Assembly: GCF_015277815.1 (NCBI RefSeq)
Contig: NZ_CP063813.1
Location: 124,001-188,000 of the forward strand
Length of the DNA: 64,000 nucleotides
Direction of reading: 5' to 3'
DNA from: Microbacterium atlanticum
GTDB lineage: Bacteria > Actinomycetota > Actinomycetes > Actinomycetales > Microbacteriaceae
The notes under the pieces are model-generated. The model saw only the letters and a program-made list of their open reading frames with translations, had not been told where the DNA came from and ran no database searches. The position numbers and the translations under genes are program-made. Of this stretch, positions 8,789 through 17,846 are shown in pieces (the first letter of the stretch is position 1; every line of letters begins with the position of its first letter).

Positions 8789-8842
8789 CCCGCGCGTCGC
8801 GTGCGCGGGTGGGCCCCTCAATCGGTCACCGCCCGATTGAGG
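8789..8842 (+). terminator. Two tandem hairpins after the NTPase-nuclease operon
   Basis: The first hairpin is CCCGCGC (8789-8795) pairing with GCGCGGG (8803-8809). The second is a perfect 10-bp stem, CCTCAATCGG (8816-8825) with CCGATTGAGG (8833-8842), around a 7-nt loop. Neither has a clear T-tract. They start 3 bp after the nuclease stop and probably end or protect the transcript. Confidence 0.6.
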
Positions 8843-9110
8843 ATCCCTATTCGGGCATTGCCCGCTAGACGTCGGTGGCGAACGGCCTGAGCGCGTTTGT
8901 TCGACATCCCTGAGTGGGCACTGAATGCCGACTAGGTGAGAGCCGTCCCCGCGGTGGTGTGTGCAGGAGCTCGGTGTTGATGCGACGCGCGGGGTGGGGT
9001 GGTTCGGCCTCGGCATCGATGGTCGTGATGTCTTGAATTACGACCCGAAATGTTCGAACTCGACAAAAGCTGTGAGGCTGGATCGAGCGTCGAAGCTGAA
9101 GGGGTCGGGC
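8843..9110. other. Intergenic region before the glycosidase gene
   Basis: This stretch lies between the hairpins and the chosen start of the glycosidase. The frame of the glycosidase is open back to 8961 but the extension has no family character. I see no further gene; a promoter for the glycosidase is expected here. Confidence 0.35.
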
Positions 9111-10736
9111 ATGTCATCTGGAACGAATCGCTGGGTCGTCGATCCCGGGACTGGCGGTCTCCTCAGAGGGACGGAGCCAGCGTTGCTGCTCGGCGGTCAG
9201 GTGCACAATTCCTCGAGTTCCTCGGCCGCGTCGATCCGTGAGTCTTTCGCGCACGTCCGGCGTATGAACGGCAACACCGTTCTCGCGCCCGTCAGCTGGG
9301 CACTCAGCGAGCCCGAAGAGGGGAGATTCGACTTCACGCTCGTCGACCACATGATCGAGCAGGCGCGGGCGTCGGGGTTGCGGCTGGTGCTGCTGTGGTT
9401 CGGTGCCTTCAAGAATGCCGCGTCGACCTACGCGCCCCGATGGGTCCGCACGGACGAGAACCGGTTCATGCGGGCGGTGATCGAATCGAAGCAGAAGGGC
9501 AGCGCGTTCCACTATCGGGGAGTCACCCCGACACCCGTCCTGTCAGTCTTCAGCAGCGACCTGCGAGAGGCGGATGCTGCGGCGTTCGAGGCGTTCATCA
9601 CCCAACTCGCGGAGAACGACACCGACGACGTTGTGGCTCTCGTCCAGGTGGAGAATGAGTCCGGCATCCTGATGGACAGCCGCGACCGAAACGAGCTCGC
9701 CGAGAAGGCGTGGCGCGACACTGTGCCCGCAGATCTTGTCCGCGCCGCATCGGTCGCGCCCGCGGGATCGCCGCTCAGCACGCTGTGGGTCGATGCCGGA
9801 CGTCGCGACTCCGGGTCGTGGGCTGACGTGTTCGGGAACAGCAGCGCGGCCGACGAAGTGTTCATGGCCTGGGCGGTCGCCACCTACGTCGAGGAACTCG
9901 CCGCTCGTGGCCGGGCGATCAAGCCGATCCCGATGTACACCAACGCTTGGCTAGGACCGCAACCGGGCCAGGATGAGCCCGGCCAATGGCCGAGCGGCGG
10001 ACCGAGCAGCCGCGTCATCGACGTCTGGCACACAGCCGCACCCTCGCTCGCGTTCGTCGCACCGGATATCTACGTCGACGACGCCGATCCTGTCATGCAG
10101 ACGTACGCCGCGACTCAACCGTTCTTCGTTCCGGAAAGCCGGCTTCGCGCCGGTGAGCTCGTCCGCGCAGTGGGCACCTACCGGGCGATGGGCTGGTCAG
10201 GATTCGGCATCGACGGTGCCAACCCCGACGGACAGGTCGCGGCCACGTTTGCCTACCTTGTCGCTCTCGAGACTGCGATTGCAGCCGCTCAACAGACTCA
10301 GCGGATCGCGGCGGTGGTCGTTGAAGGCGACGAGACTGCCACCGCCGAAGTCGGCTCGCTCCAGATCAGCGCGCGCGGACTGAACAGCATCGTCAGGAAC
10401 TTTCTCCTCGACGTCGGCGTACAACTACCCGACGAGGCCGTGCCCGTCCCGGACGAGACACTCCCGGGCGAACCTGTTCCCACCCCAGGGGAGCAGCGAC
10501 CATTCGCGCTGATGTTCGCCGAAGAGGACGACACCGTCGTGATCGTGGGCCAAGGCGTCAAAGTCGATTTCAGGGCCGGGGGCGCCGGTCGAGTCGAGAT
10601 CGACACCGTGACCGAGCTCCTCATCACCGACGGGCGGATCGAGGACGGTCGGATCCTCAATGGAGACGAAAGACTCCAAGTCGTGCCCGTCGACCACGTC
10701 GGTGCCGCCCGGGTGACGCTCCTTCAGCTGCCATAG
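9111..10736 (+). CDS. GH35-like beta-galactosidase family protein
   Basis: This 541-residue TIM-barrel glycosidase has an N-terminal GH35/GH42-type core: LLLGGQVHNSSSSS near the start, GNTVLAPVSWALSEPEEGRF as the strand-2 'W...EP..G.F' signature, and VVALVQVENESG. The last is the acid/base region, where the second E of the QVENE motif is the proton donor in this family. The C-terminal third (QPFFVPESRL, GWSGFGIDG, then beta-rich sequence) matches the DUF5597-type extension of such enzymes. There is no signal peptide, so it should act in the cytosol on imported beta-galactosides or similar glycosides. ATG 9111 is preceded by GAAGGGG; an upstream start at 8961 is less likely. No sugar transporter is adjacent, so it looks like a stand-alone gene. 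Confidence 0.75.
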   Translation: MSSGTNRWVVDPGTGGLLRGTEPALLLGGQVHNSSSSSAASIRESFAHVRRMNGNTVLAPVSWALSEPEEGRFDFTLVDHMIEQARASGLRLVLLWFGAFKNAASTYAPRWVRTDENRFMRAVIESKQKGSAFHYRGVTPTPVLSVFSSDLREADAAAFEAFITQLAENDTDDVVALVQVENESGILMDSRDRNELAEKAWRDTVPADLVRAASVAPAGSPLSTLWVDAGRRDSGSWADVFGNSSAADEVFMAWAVATYVEELAARGRAIKPIPMYTNAWLGPQPGQDEPGQWPSGGPSSRVIDVWHTAAPSLAFVAPDIYVDDADPVMQTYAATQPFFVPESRLRAGELVRAVGTYRAMGWSGFGIDGANPDGQVAATFAYLVALETAIAAAQQTQRIAAVVVEGDETATAEVGSLQISARGLNSIVRNFLLDVGVQLPDEAVPVPDETLPGEPVPTPGEQRPFALMFAEEDDTVVIVGQGVKVDFRAGGAGRVEIDTVTELLITDGRIEDGRILNGDERLQVVPVDHVGAARVTLLQLP

Positions 10737-10959
10737 CCCGCAACGGCTGTCGCATCGCAAGTAATCCCAGCAACCCGCTTCGTTGCGGATCCCTTTGCGG
10801 GCGGCGCGCGAAAGCGGGACCCCGACGTGCACCCGGCGGAGGACCGGCGGATCGAATGAGCTGACTTGACCTCGGCCCCAGGAGGACGGTTGGCGCACGA
10901 CGTGTTCAAGAGCTGCGGCGAGGCTGCGTCAGTGTGGCCGGTGAACAGGCCGCGAAACT

Positions 10960-11613
10960 CTAGGCGGTGCGGCCAGATCTTGACATAGCGTCGGCGAACC
11001 CGTCCAGCAGGAGCTCGAGGCCGTACTCGAACTCTGCCGCGTCATCCTGTGCGAGAAGGGTTGGCGTGATCTCCGTTACAAGCGGGAGGAGCTTGGCTGC
11101 CGTGGGCGTGTCCATGCTGTCGCGCGTCTCCGATGTGATCGTGCGCGTCTCGGGCGAGAAGTATCCGCCCAATTCGATGTCGAGTGTGCCCAGCGAATAC
11201 GCAGCCAGAGCGCGGTAGCAGCGTGCGGTGCTGAGCTCGTCGAAGCCGGCGCGGCGGAAGCTGCGGAACCCCGCTTCCACGAAGGCCAGAGCGTCGGGTG
11301 TATGCGGTGGGAACTGGTTGATGAGTCGCGAGGCGTTCGGGTGGCGCATGGCGACGTGTCGCACGGACCGCATGATGAAGCGCATGGCGTCGCGCCAGTG
11401 GATGTCCTCAGGCGGCGTGTCGACCTCGGCGAGCAGGAGTTGAGCGACGCCGTCGAGCAACGCGTCCTTGTCCGGGAAGTACGTGTACACCGCCATCGGC
11501 GACGAGCCGAGGCTCTTCGCGAGCTTGCGCATGCTGAGCCCCTCGATACCGTCCGCGTCGATAGCGGCCAGGGCCGCCTGTGCAATGCCCATCTGTGTGA
11601 GTTTTTCTGCCAT
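10960..11613 (-). CDS. TetR-family transcriptional repressor
   Basis: This 217-residue protein has an N-terminal TetR helix-turn-helix (GIAQAALAAIDADGIEGLSM, then RKLAKSLGSSPMAVYTYFPD) and a TetR_C-like ligand domain containing DALAFVEAGFRSFRRAGFDE. The start at ATG 11613 follows a GGGAGG ribosome site; a much longer open frame upstream is antisense to the GNAT gene. It is divergent from a GNAT/ABC/MFS block with only 96 bp between, and that gap holds an inverted repeat. It most likely represses that block and responds to a substrate of the transporters. The ligand is unknown. Confidence 0.9.
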   Translation of the reverse strand: MAEKLTQMGIAQAALAAIDADGIEGLSMRKLAKSLGSSPMAVYTYFPDKDALLDGVAQLLLAEVDTPPEDIHWRDAMRFIMRSVRHVAMRHPNASRLINQFPPHTPDALAFVEAGFRSFRRAGFDELSTARCYRALAAYSLGTLDIELGGYFSPETRTITSETRDSMDTPTAAKLLPLVTEITPTLLAQDDAAEFEYGLELLLDGFADAMSRSGRTA

Positions 11614-11627
11614 TGCGGCCTCCCTGC

Positions 11628-11679
11628 TTGACAGCTTACATCGTACGGTGCAATCTGTACGACGTATCCGTACATCGTA
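11628..11679. promoter_or_regulatory. Divergent promoter region with TetR operator-like repeats
   Basis: A TTGACA box lies at 11628-11633. The inverted repeat TGTACG-(7)-CGTACA spans 11656-11674, and the 9-mer TACATCGTA occurs twice as a direct repeat (11637-11645 and 11671-11679). The arrangement in a 96-bp divergent gap suits autorepression by the TetR protein together with control of the efflux block. Confidence 0.55.
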
Positions 11680-11709
11680 AAGGCAACAACTGACACCGTA
11701 AGGAGCATC

Positions 11710-12180
11710 ATGATCCACATCCGACAGGTCGGCCCTGGGGATGCCGTGGCCCTGGACGAGATGGTGCGAGAGCTCGCCGCGCACGAGGGCGACCTGGAGC
11801 ACGTTCACGTGGACGCGGAGGCGTGGCGGGAGCTGCTCGCGCGCCCCGACGTGCGCGTCCTGATCGCCGAGGATGACGCCGGCGCGGTCGGCTTCACCAG
11901 CACCGTGCGCCGCATCCATCTCTGGACCGGCGGCGACCTGCTCGCGCTGGACGACCTGTACGTCCGACCGGGACACCGCGACAAGGGCATCGGCAGCCAG
12001 CTGATGACCGCCGTGGCCCGACTCGCCGCCGAAGACGACCTGCTCGTGCAGTGGGGCGTCCGCCTGAACAACCACGCCGGGCAGCGCTTCTACGCGCGCC
12101 TGGGCGCCACCCTCAACACCAAGATGACCGCGTCCTGGACGCCGGCGCAGTACCGCCGACACCTCGCCGCTGCCCGCTGA
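11710..12180 (+). CDS. GNAT-family N-acetyltransferase
   Basis: This 156-residue single-domain protein is close to the usual GNAT length. The acetyl-CoA pyrophosphate loop is visible as DLYVRPGHRDKGIGSQLM (about residues 80-97, the R/Q-x-x-G-x-G/A type motif A). The last strand region GQRFYARLGATL matches motif B. It is the first gene of the block controlled by the divergent TetR gene. It is followed after 20 bp by the ABC ATPase, so it is probably cotranscribed with the efflux genes. Acetylation of a toxic amine or aminoglycoside-like compound would fit the context, but the substrate cannot be read from the sequence. Confidence 0.85.
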   Translation: MIHIRQVGPGDAVALDEMVRELAAHEGDLEHVHVDAEAWRELLARPDVRVLIAEDDAGAVGFTSTVRRIHLWTGGDLLALDDLYVRPGHRDKGIGSQLMTAVARLAAEDDLLVQWGVRLNNHAGQRFYARLGATLNTKMTASWTPAQYRRHLAAAR

Positions 12181-12200
12181 ACTGCTAAAGGACACACACC

Positions 12201-12953
12201 ATGAGCACCACATTCGCCATCGAGGCCACCGACCTCGTGAAGACGTACGGCACCGGCGACACCACCGTCCGGGCCCTCGACCACGCCAGCCTCAGCATCC
12301 GCCGTGGCCGGTTCACCGCCATCATGGGCCCGTCCGGGTCCGGCAAGTCCACGATGATGCACGCCATGGCGGGGCTGGACACCGTCGACTCCGGCAGCAT
12401 CCGCCTCGGAGAAACAGAGCTCGTCGGCATGAGCGAGAAGCAGCGCACCTTGCTTCGCCGCACCCACGTCGGCTTCATCTTCCAGCAGTACAACCTCGTG
12501 CCCGCCCTCACCGCGGAGGAGAACATCGCCCTCCCGCTGCGCCTGGCAGGTCAGAAGGTCGACAAGGACTGGATGCTGGAGCTAGCCGCGACGCTCGGCA
12601 TCGCCGACCGGCTCACCCACCGCCCCTCCGAGCTCTCCGGCGGCCAGCAGCAGCGCGTCGCCGTCGCCCGCGCCCTCATCTCCCGCCCCGAGGTCGTCTT
12701 CGCCGACGAGCCCACCGGAGCACTGGACTCCCGCTCCAGCCAGGCGCTGCTGGCCTTCCTGCGCCGCGCTGCCAGCGAGCTGTGGCAGACCATCGTGATG
12801 GTCACGCACGACCCGTCGGCCGCGGCGTACGCGGACCGGGTCGAGTTCCTCTCCGACGGCGAGGTGATCGACGGTCACGACAACCCGACCGCCGCAACCG
12901 TCCTTGAGCGCATGGCGCGCTTCGACGCCGAGCGTCAGGGGGTGGCGGCATGA
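12201..12953 (+). CDS. ABC transporter ATP-binding protein (MacB/LolD type)
   Basis: This 250-residue ATPase has Walker A GPSGSGKST (about residue 42), a Q-loop in FIFQQYNLVPALTAEEN, the signature LSGGQQQRVAVARAL, and Walker B VVFADEPTGALDS. The H-loop is in VMVTHDPSAAAYADRV. The 'EPTGALDS' and 'PALTAEENI' wording is that of the MacB/LolD/FtsE subgroup that pairs with FtsX-like permeases. Its stop overlaps the next gene, an FtsX-type permease, by 4 bp (ATGA), so the two form one transporter. It should bind at the cytoplasmic membrane and power export, or transmission of mechanical work to the cell surface. Confidence 0.92.
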   Translation: MSTTFAIEATDLVKTYGTGDTTVRALDHASLSIRRGRFTAIMGPSGSGKSTMMHAMAGLDTVDSGSIRLGETELVGMSEKQRTLLRRTHVGFIFQQYNLVPALTAEENIALPLRLAGQKVDKDWMLELAATLGIADRLTHRPSELSGGQQQRVAVARALISRPEVVFADEPTGALDSRSSQALLAFLRRAASELWQTIVMVTHDPSAAAYADRVEFLSDGEVIDGHDNPTAATVLERMARFDAERQGVAA

Positions 12954-15466
12954 TCCGGTTCGCGTTCGCCCAGGTCCTCGCCCACCGCCTGCGACTGGCT
13001 CTCACGGTGGTCGCCGTCATGCTCGGCGTCGCCTTCGTCACCGGCAGCCTCGTCCTCAACGACACGGCCCAGAAGCTGTTCGACGACCAGTTCGCCACCG
13101 CCTCCGCCGGCGCCGACGTGACCGTCCGCACCGCCACCGCATTCGACTCCGGAATGGGCGTCGAGGTCGAACGGGACCCGCTTCCCGCCGCAACGCTGGA
13201 CTCCGTCCGCGACGTGGACGCTGTCACAGATGCGGTCCCGGTCGCCAAGGGCGCCGCCCGCCTCGAGCAGGGCACCACCGATCTGGGCAGCGTCCAGCTG
13301 AGCACCTGGGTCGACGAGCCCGTCGGCGCATACCCGCTCCGCGACGGCGCGGCACCCACCAGCGACGGCGAGATCGTCATCGACAAGAACACCGCCGACG
13401 CGCTCGGCCTGCGCATCGGCGACGCTGTCACCGTCGTCGGCGACACCCGGGTCGATGCTCGTGTCGTCGGGCTCGTCGGGTTCGGTGACGGTGACGGTCC
13501 GCCGGTGGGGGCGGTCGCGCTTTCGACCCTCACCACCGCGCAGAGCGTCCTCGGCCTCGGCGACGGCCTGTCCGAGATCCTCGTCACCTCGGAACTGACC
13601 GCCGGTGAACTGCAGCCGCTGCTCGCTGATGTACTCGCTGACGACGTGCAGGTCGCTACGGCGCAAGACCTCGCCGCAGCCGGCGCCGAGCAGGCTGCCG
13701 CGAACCTCGAGATGCTCCAGGTCGTGCTCATCGCGATGAGCGTCGCGGCGCTCATCATCGGCGCGTTCCTCATCGCCAACACCTTCGCCATCGTCATCTC
13801 GCAGCGCACCCGTGAGCTCGCGGTGATCCGTGCGACCGGCGCGACCGGGAAGCAGGTTCTTGCGTCGGTGCTCGTCGAGGCGCTGCTCGTGGGCGCCCTC
13901 GCCTCGACCGTCGGCGTGCTGCTGGGCATCGTGAGCACCTACGGCCTGCGCGCACTGGCCGGAGTCTTCGGGGTCAGCATCCCCTCCGGTGAGCTCGTCA
14001 TCGAGACCCGAACCGTCATCATCGCCCTCACCGTCGGTGTCCTGGTCACCCTTGTCTCGGCTGTCGGCCCGGCTCGCCGTGCCGCGGCGGTCTCTCCGCT
14101 TGCCGCGATGCGCAGCAGCGCCGCCGAGACGCGCGGTCTCGGTCGCGGGCGCCTCATCACCGGCACGGTTCTGCTGGTGGCAGGCTCCGCCGTCGCCGCC
14201 CTTCCAGGGTTGGCCGCGGGCCCGATCCTGCTGCTCGGCGCGGGATTGGTGCTCGCCCTCGTCGGTGTCGTGCTGATCGCGCCGTCCGCGCTGCGTCCGC
14301 TGGTCTCTCTCGTCGGCGCGGCCTCCGCGCGGACAGTGCCCGGGCAGCTGGCCCGGGAAGCAGCGCTTCGCGCACCGCGTCGCACCTCCGCGACGGTGAT
14401 GGCGCTGGCGTTCGGGCTCGCGCTGATGAGCTTCGTGTCCATCGTCGGCGGCTCGGTGAAAGCGGCCACCGGTGAGCAGTACCGCGAGGTCATCGCCGCG
14501 GACGTCGTCATCGAAAGCGCAGGGCAGGAGATGCTCGGCGGGGTGCACGCGGCCGTCTACGACGAGGTCCGGGCGGTCTCCGCTGTCGGCGTTGCCACCC
14601 GGCTGAAGTACGGGCATTGGAAGGACGGCAGGACGACCAGCGCGCTGACCGGTCTGGACCCTGAGCTCATCACCGAGGTCGCGCAGATCCGGATGGTGGA
14701 CGGGGACATCGCCGCACTGAGCGCCGGAGGCGTCGTCATCGCCGAACGCGTCGCCACCGAGCGTGAGCTGGCGGTGGGCGACGAGCTGCCGATGACGTTC
14801 GCGCGGCTGGGTGAGACCATCCTGCCCATCGTCGGCATCATCGCCGACGGTCCCGCGCAGGCGCTGCAGACCGACTTCTTCGTCTCCCTGGACACCTACG
14901 GTGCCCTCTTCACCGAGGACATGGATGCCAGCATCTTTGTGCTGGCAGCGGCCGGCACCTCTCCTGCGGAGCTCTCCACCGCCCTGGAGACCGCGCTCGA
15001 GGACCACCCGACAGTACAGGTGCGAGACCAGGCGGCGGTCATCGCGGGACGCACACAGACCGTCGACCAAATCTTCGGATTAGTCACGGTGCTCCTCGCG
15101 TTCGCCATGGTCATCGCCGTGCTCGGCATCGCGAACACCCTCGCGCTGTCCATCGTCGAACGCACCCGCGAGATCGGTGTCCTCCGCTCGGTCGGCATGT
15201 CACGCCGGTCGGTGGCGCTGATGGTGCAAGCCGAGGCGGTCATCGTGTCGGTCGTCGCCGTGGTCACCGGGCTGCTCCTCGGTGTCGCCGCCAGCGTCGC
15301 CGCCATCGGCGCGCTGTCCACCATCGCCCCGCTGCGCATGGAAGTGCCGGTCGCGCAGTTGGCAGTACTCGCGGGAGTCGTCGCCGTGGCGGGCCTGCTC
15401 GCCGGGATCGCGCCGGCCGCTCGCGCCGCGAAGCTGCCGGTCCTGGAGGCGATTGCGCATGCGTGA
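12950..15466 (+). CDS. FtsX-like ABC permease, two FtsX domains
   Basis: This 838-residue permease has the duplicated architecture of Gram-positive MacB-type exporters. There is an N-terminal helix (ALTVVAVMLGVAFVTGSLVL), a large extracytoplasmic domain, and a first three-helix FtsX domain around residues 255-375 (NTFAIVISQRTRELAVIRAT). A pair of central helices and a second extracytoplasmic domain follow, and a second FtsX domain lies near the C-terminus (IANTLALSIVERTREIGVLR). The 'R.RE.avlRa.G' cytoplasmic loops are the ATPase-coupling sites. It overlaps the ATPase gene by 4 bp and the MFS gene by 8 bp, a tightly coupled operon. Substrate unknown; drug or peptide export is likely from context. 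Confidence 0.9.
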   Translation: MIRFAFAQVLAHRLRLALTVVAVMLGVAFVTGSLVLNDTAQKLFDDQFATASAGADVTVRTATAFDSGMGVEVERDPLPAATLDSVRDVDAVTDAVPVAKGAARLEQGTTDLGSVQLSTWVDEPVGAYPLRDGAAPTSDGEIVIDKNTADALGLRIGDAVTVVGDTRVDARVVGLVGFGDGDGPPVGAVALSTLTTAQSVLGLGDGLSEILVTSELTAGELQPLLADVLADDVQVATAQDLAAAGAEQAAANLEMLQVVLIAMSVAALIIGAFLIANTFAIVISQRTRELAVIRATGATGKQVLASVLVEALLVGALASTVGVLLGIVSTYGLRALAGVFGVSIPSGELVIETRTVIIALTVGVLVTLVSAVGPARRAAAVSPLAAMRSSAAETRGLGRGRLITGTVLLVAGSAVAALPGLAAGPILLLGAGLVLALVGVVLIAPSALRPLVSLVGAASARTVPGQLAREAALRAPRRTSATVMALAFGLALMSFVSIVGGSVKAATGEQYREVIAADVVIESAGQEMLGGVHAAVYDEVRAVSAVGVATRLKYGHWKDGRTTSALTGLDPELITEVAQIRMVDGDIAALSAGGVVIAERVATERELAVGDELPMTFARLGETILPIVGIIADGPAQALQTDFFVSLDTYGALFTEDMDASIFVLAAAGTSPAELSTALETALEDHPTVQVRDQAAVIAGRTQTVDQIFGLVTVLLAFAMVIAVLGIANTLALSIVERTREIGVLRSVGMSRRSVALMVQAEAVIVSVVAVVTGLLLGVAASVAAIGALSTIAPLRMEVPVAQLAVLAGVVAVAGLLAGIAPAARAAKLPVLEAIAHA

Positions 15467-16910
15467 CCGGACCCTGCCACTGGTGCTCACACTGGTGGCC
15501 GCTCAGCTGGTCGTGATGCTCGACTCCAGCATCCTCATCGTCGCGCTGCCTTCCATCGCCGAAGACCTAGATCTCACCGCAGTCGGGACAGCGTGGGTGC
15601 TCAACGCCTACTTCCTGACCTTCGGCGGGCTGCTGCTGGTCTCCGGTCGGGCCGCTGACATCGTCGGCCGCCGCCGGATGTTCCTCACCGGGGCGACGGT
15701 TCTCGTCGCCGGCTCACTCCTGGGCGGCTTCGCCAGCACGGACGCCGTGCTGGTGACCGCCCGCCTGATCCAGGGCGGCGGCGCTGCGATGCTCAGCCCC
15801 GCCGCCATGGCGGTGATCCTCGCCACATTCACCGGCACCGCCCGGACCCGCACGATGGCCTGGTGGGGTGCGGCGTCCACCGTCGGCGGCGCGCTCGGCG
15901 TGAGCGTCGGAGGCATCATCACCAGCGCACTCGGCTGGCAGAGCGTCATGTTCGTCACCGCCGCCGCAGCCGTGCTTGTCGGCATCGCCGGCTGGGCTCA
16001 GCTGAAGCTTGACCACCCCACCACCCGCCGACCATTCGATGCTGCGGGTGCGGCGCTCGTGACCACGGCGGCGGGTGCGGTGGTCTTTGCCGTGCTGAGC
16101 CTTCCGCATGCTGGGGTGGCCTCGGTCGAGGTGCTCATCGCGGCGGCCGTCGCCGTGGCCGCCGGGACCGGCTTCGTTCTGGTCGAGCAGCGCAGCCGGG
16201 ACGCTGTTCTGCCGCTTCCGGCACTGCGGGAGCCGCGCGTCGCAGGTGGCATCGTCGTCAACGTGCTCGGTGGCGCCGCCCGAGTCGCGTGCTTCGTGCT
16301 GGTTGCCCTGCTCATTCAGCAGGTACTCGAGTACGACCCGGCGGCCGCTGGGCTGGCCATGCTGCCAACATCGGTGGCCGGCTTCGCCGTCAGCACACTG
16401 CTGCTGCCGCGCGCGCTCGCACGGTTCGGTCCCGAGAAGGTCGCGGTGCTGGGGCTCATCCTCCTCGTCACCGCCCACCTGATGTTCGCCTCCCTCGACC
16501 ACGGGATGCCGTACCTCGCACGGGTGCTCCCCGTCCTCCTGCTCGCAGCCGCGGGCGTGGCGTTCAGCTTCACCCCCACCACCCTCGTCATCGCAAGCGG
16601 CATGACCGCAAGCAACGCAGGCGTCGGGTCAGGACTCGCATCTTCCACCGCCCAGATCGGCGGAGCCCTCGGCATCGCCGCATTCGGCGCCATCGACGCG
16701 TACCCACGCGTAGCCGTCCTCGCCGCAGGGGGAAGCGAGCTGGCCGCAGCGGAGGCGGGCCTCTCCGCCGCTCACCTGGCCGCAGCCACCGCGGCGGCCG
16801 TAGCAGTACTGGTCGCCATCGCCGCCTTCCCGTCCGTCAGGCCGCGGTGGCTGCTCGCTGCGGTGTCGAACTTCGCGGGCCACCGGAGCGGAACGACAGT
16901 GGCCAGTTGA
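15459..16910 (+). CDS. MFS drug exporter, DHA2 (14-helix) type
   Basis: This 483-residue polytopic membrane protein starts at ATG 15459, overlapping the FtsX gene. Early helices contain QLVVMLDSSILIVALPSIAE, the 'D1/motif C' hallmark of DHA2 drug:H+ antiporters. WVLNAYFLTFGGLLLVSGRA and the motif A loop GRAADIVGRRR follow. About 14 hydrophobic helices can be counted. In the operon it adds a second, proton-driven export route next to the ABC system. The next gene starts one base inside its stop or 30 bp after it. The exported compound is unknown. Confidence 0.9.
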   Translation: MRDRTLPLVLTLVAAQLVVMLDSSILIVALPSIAEDLDLTAVGTAWVLNAYFLTFGGLLLVSGRAADIVGRRRMFLTGATVLVAGSLLGGFASTDAVLVTARLIQGGGAAMLSPAAMAVILATFTGTARTRTMAWWGAASTVGGALGVSVGGIITSALGWQSVMFVTAAAAVLVGIAGWAQLKLDHPTTRRPFDAAGAALVTTAAGAVVFAVLSLPHAGVASVEVLIAAAVAVAAGTGFVLVEQRSRDAVLPLPALREPRVAGGIVVNVLGGAARVACFVLVALLIQQVLEYDPAAAGLAMLPTSVAGFAVSTLLLPRALARFGPEKVAVLGLILLVTAHLMFASLDHGMPYLARVLPVLLLAAAGVAFSFTPTTLVIASGMTASNAGVGSGLASSTAQIGGALGIAAFGAIDAYPRVAVLAAGGSELAAAEAGLSAAHLAAATAAAVAVLVAIAAFPSVRPRWLLAAVSNFAGHRSGTTVAS

Positions 16911-16939
16911 TGCACCGTCCTGCTCAGGATGAGGACAAC

Positions 16940-17749
16940 ATGCCCTCAGAAATCAAGACACTTGGGCCGACTAGACGGCATTCAGTTCGGGACGGGCTCC
17001 TCGCCCGCCCGGTGCTGCTGTGGGCGCTGTTTCTCGTGGCGATCACGGCGATAGGGATCCTCGCCAAGTGGCTGACGCCCACCCTCCGACCACGCCCTGG
17101 CGGCGTCGGCCCGGTCCAGGTCGCATTGCAGCTCGGGATGCTGCTCATGATTCTCCCGTTCGCCGTCCGCGTCGGATGGGATGCGCTGGGCCTTCGGCGA
17201 CTGCCGGCGTCGCGCGACCGGCTCGTGCTGATGTTTCCGACCCTCACTGTGGTCGTCGGCTTCTTCGCCGGCTTCCGACACGTGGAGGTTTCGACACTGA
17301 CCCTCGCGTTCACGTCGGTAGTGCTTGCAGGCGTGGTTGAGGAGACGACGTTCCGCGGGATCCTGCTCACCCGGCTCCTGCCACGCGGACCGTGGACGGC
17401 GGTGCTGCTCTCCTCCGCCCTCTTCGGGTTGCTGCACGTTGCCAACCTGTTCCTCGGCTCGCCCTGGCAGACCGTTCTGCTCCAAGTGACGTTCGCGGCG
17501 ATGGCGGGCACCGGCTACGCCGCCATGCGTATGCGCACCGGCTCACTCTGGCCGCCCGTCGTGCTGCACGCGCTGTTCGATCTCACCTTCCGAGTCACGG
17601 CGTTGGAAGCGGGCACCCCCTTCCACAGCGCCATCCAGATGCTGCACGGAGTGGGCTGGCTTATCTACGCCTTGATCGCATTGCGGCGTGCCGCACTTGT
17701 GGAAGAGCAGTGCAACACCTCGCTCAGCCGTTCAAAAGCGTCGACGTGA
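16940..17749 (+). CDS. CPBP-family intramembrane metalloprotease
   Basis: This 269-residue membrane protein has the three CPBP (Abi/CAAX protease-like) motifs: EETTFRG (EExxxR), LFGLLHV (FxxxH), and VLHALFD (HxxxD). They lie in helices within the second half of the protein and together bind the catalytic metal. ATG 16940 is preceded by GAGGAC; an alternative ATG at 16910 overlaps the MFS stop as TGATG and would add ten residues. As the last gene of the TetR-controlled block it may process or protect against the compound exported by its neighbours; CPBP proteins often serve in bacteriocin immunity or maturation. The exact role here is not known. Confidence 0.88.
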   Translation: MPSEIKTLGPTRRHSVRDGLLARPVLLWALFLVAITAIGILAKWLTPTLRPRPGGVGPVQVALQLGMLLMILPFAVRVGWDALGLRRLPASRDRLVLMFPTLTVVVGFFAGFRHVEVSTLTLAFTSVVLAGVVEETTFRGILLTRLLPRGPWTAVLLSSALFGLLHVANLFLGSPWQTVLLQVTFAAMAGTGYAAMRMRTGSLWPPVVLHALFDLTFRVTALEAGTPFHSAIQMLHGVGWLIYALIALRRAALVEEQCNTSLSRSKAST

Positions 17750-17846
17750 CAGGCCGTCAGTGCGATCCGCAGCCGAGCACTGCCCGATGGACGTATATCG
17801 CGTGCGGCTCCCAGCAGGCGCAGTTGTCGTCCCTGAACGGGCGGTC

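Noticed and set aside
12935..15070. Long minus-strand frame opposite the FtsX permease gene
   Set aside because: Composition (Asp, Gly, Arg, His runs) is typical of antisense frames in high-GC DNA; the plus-strand permease has clear family motifs.
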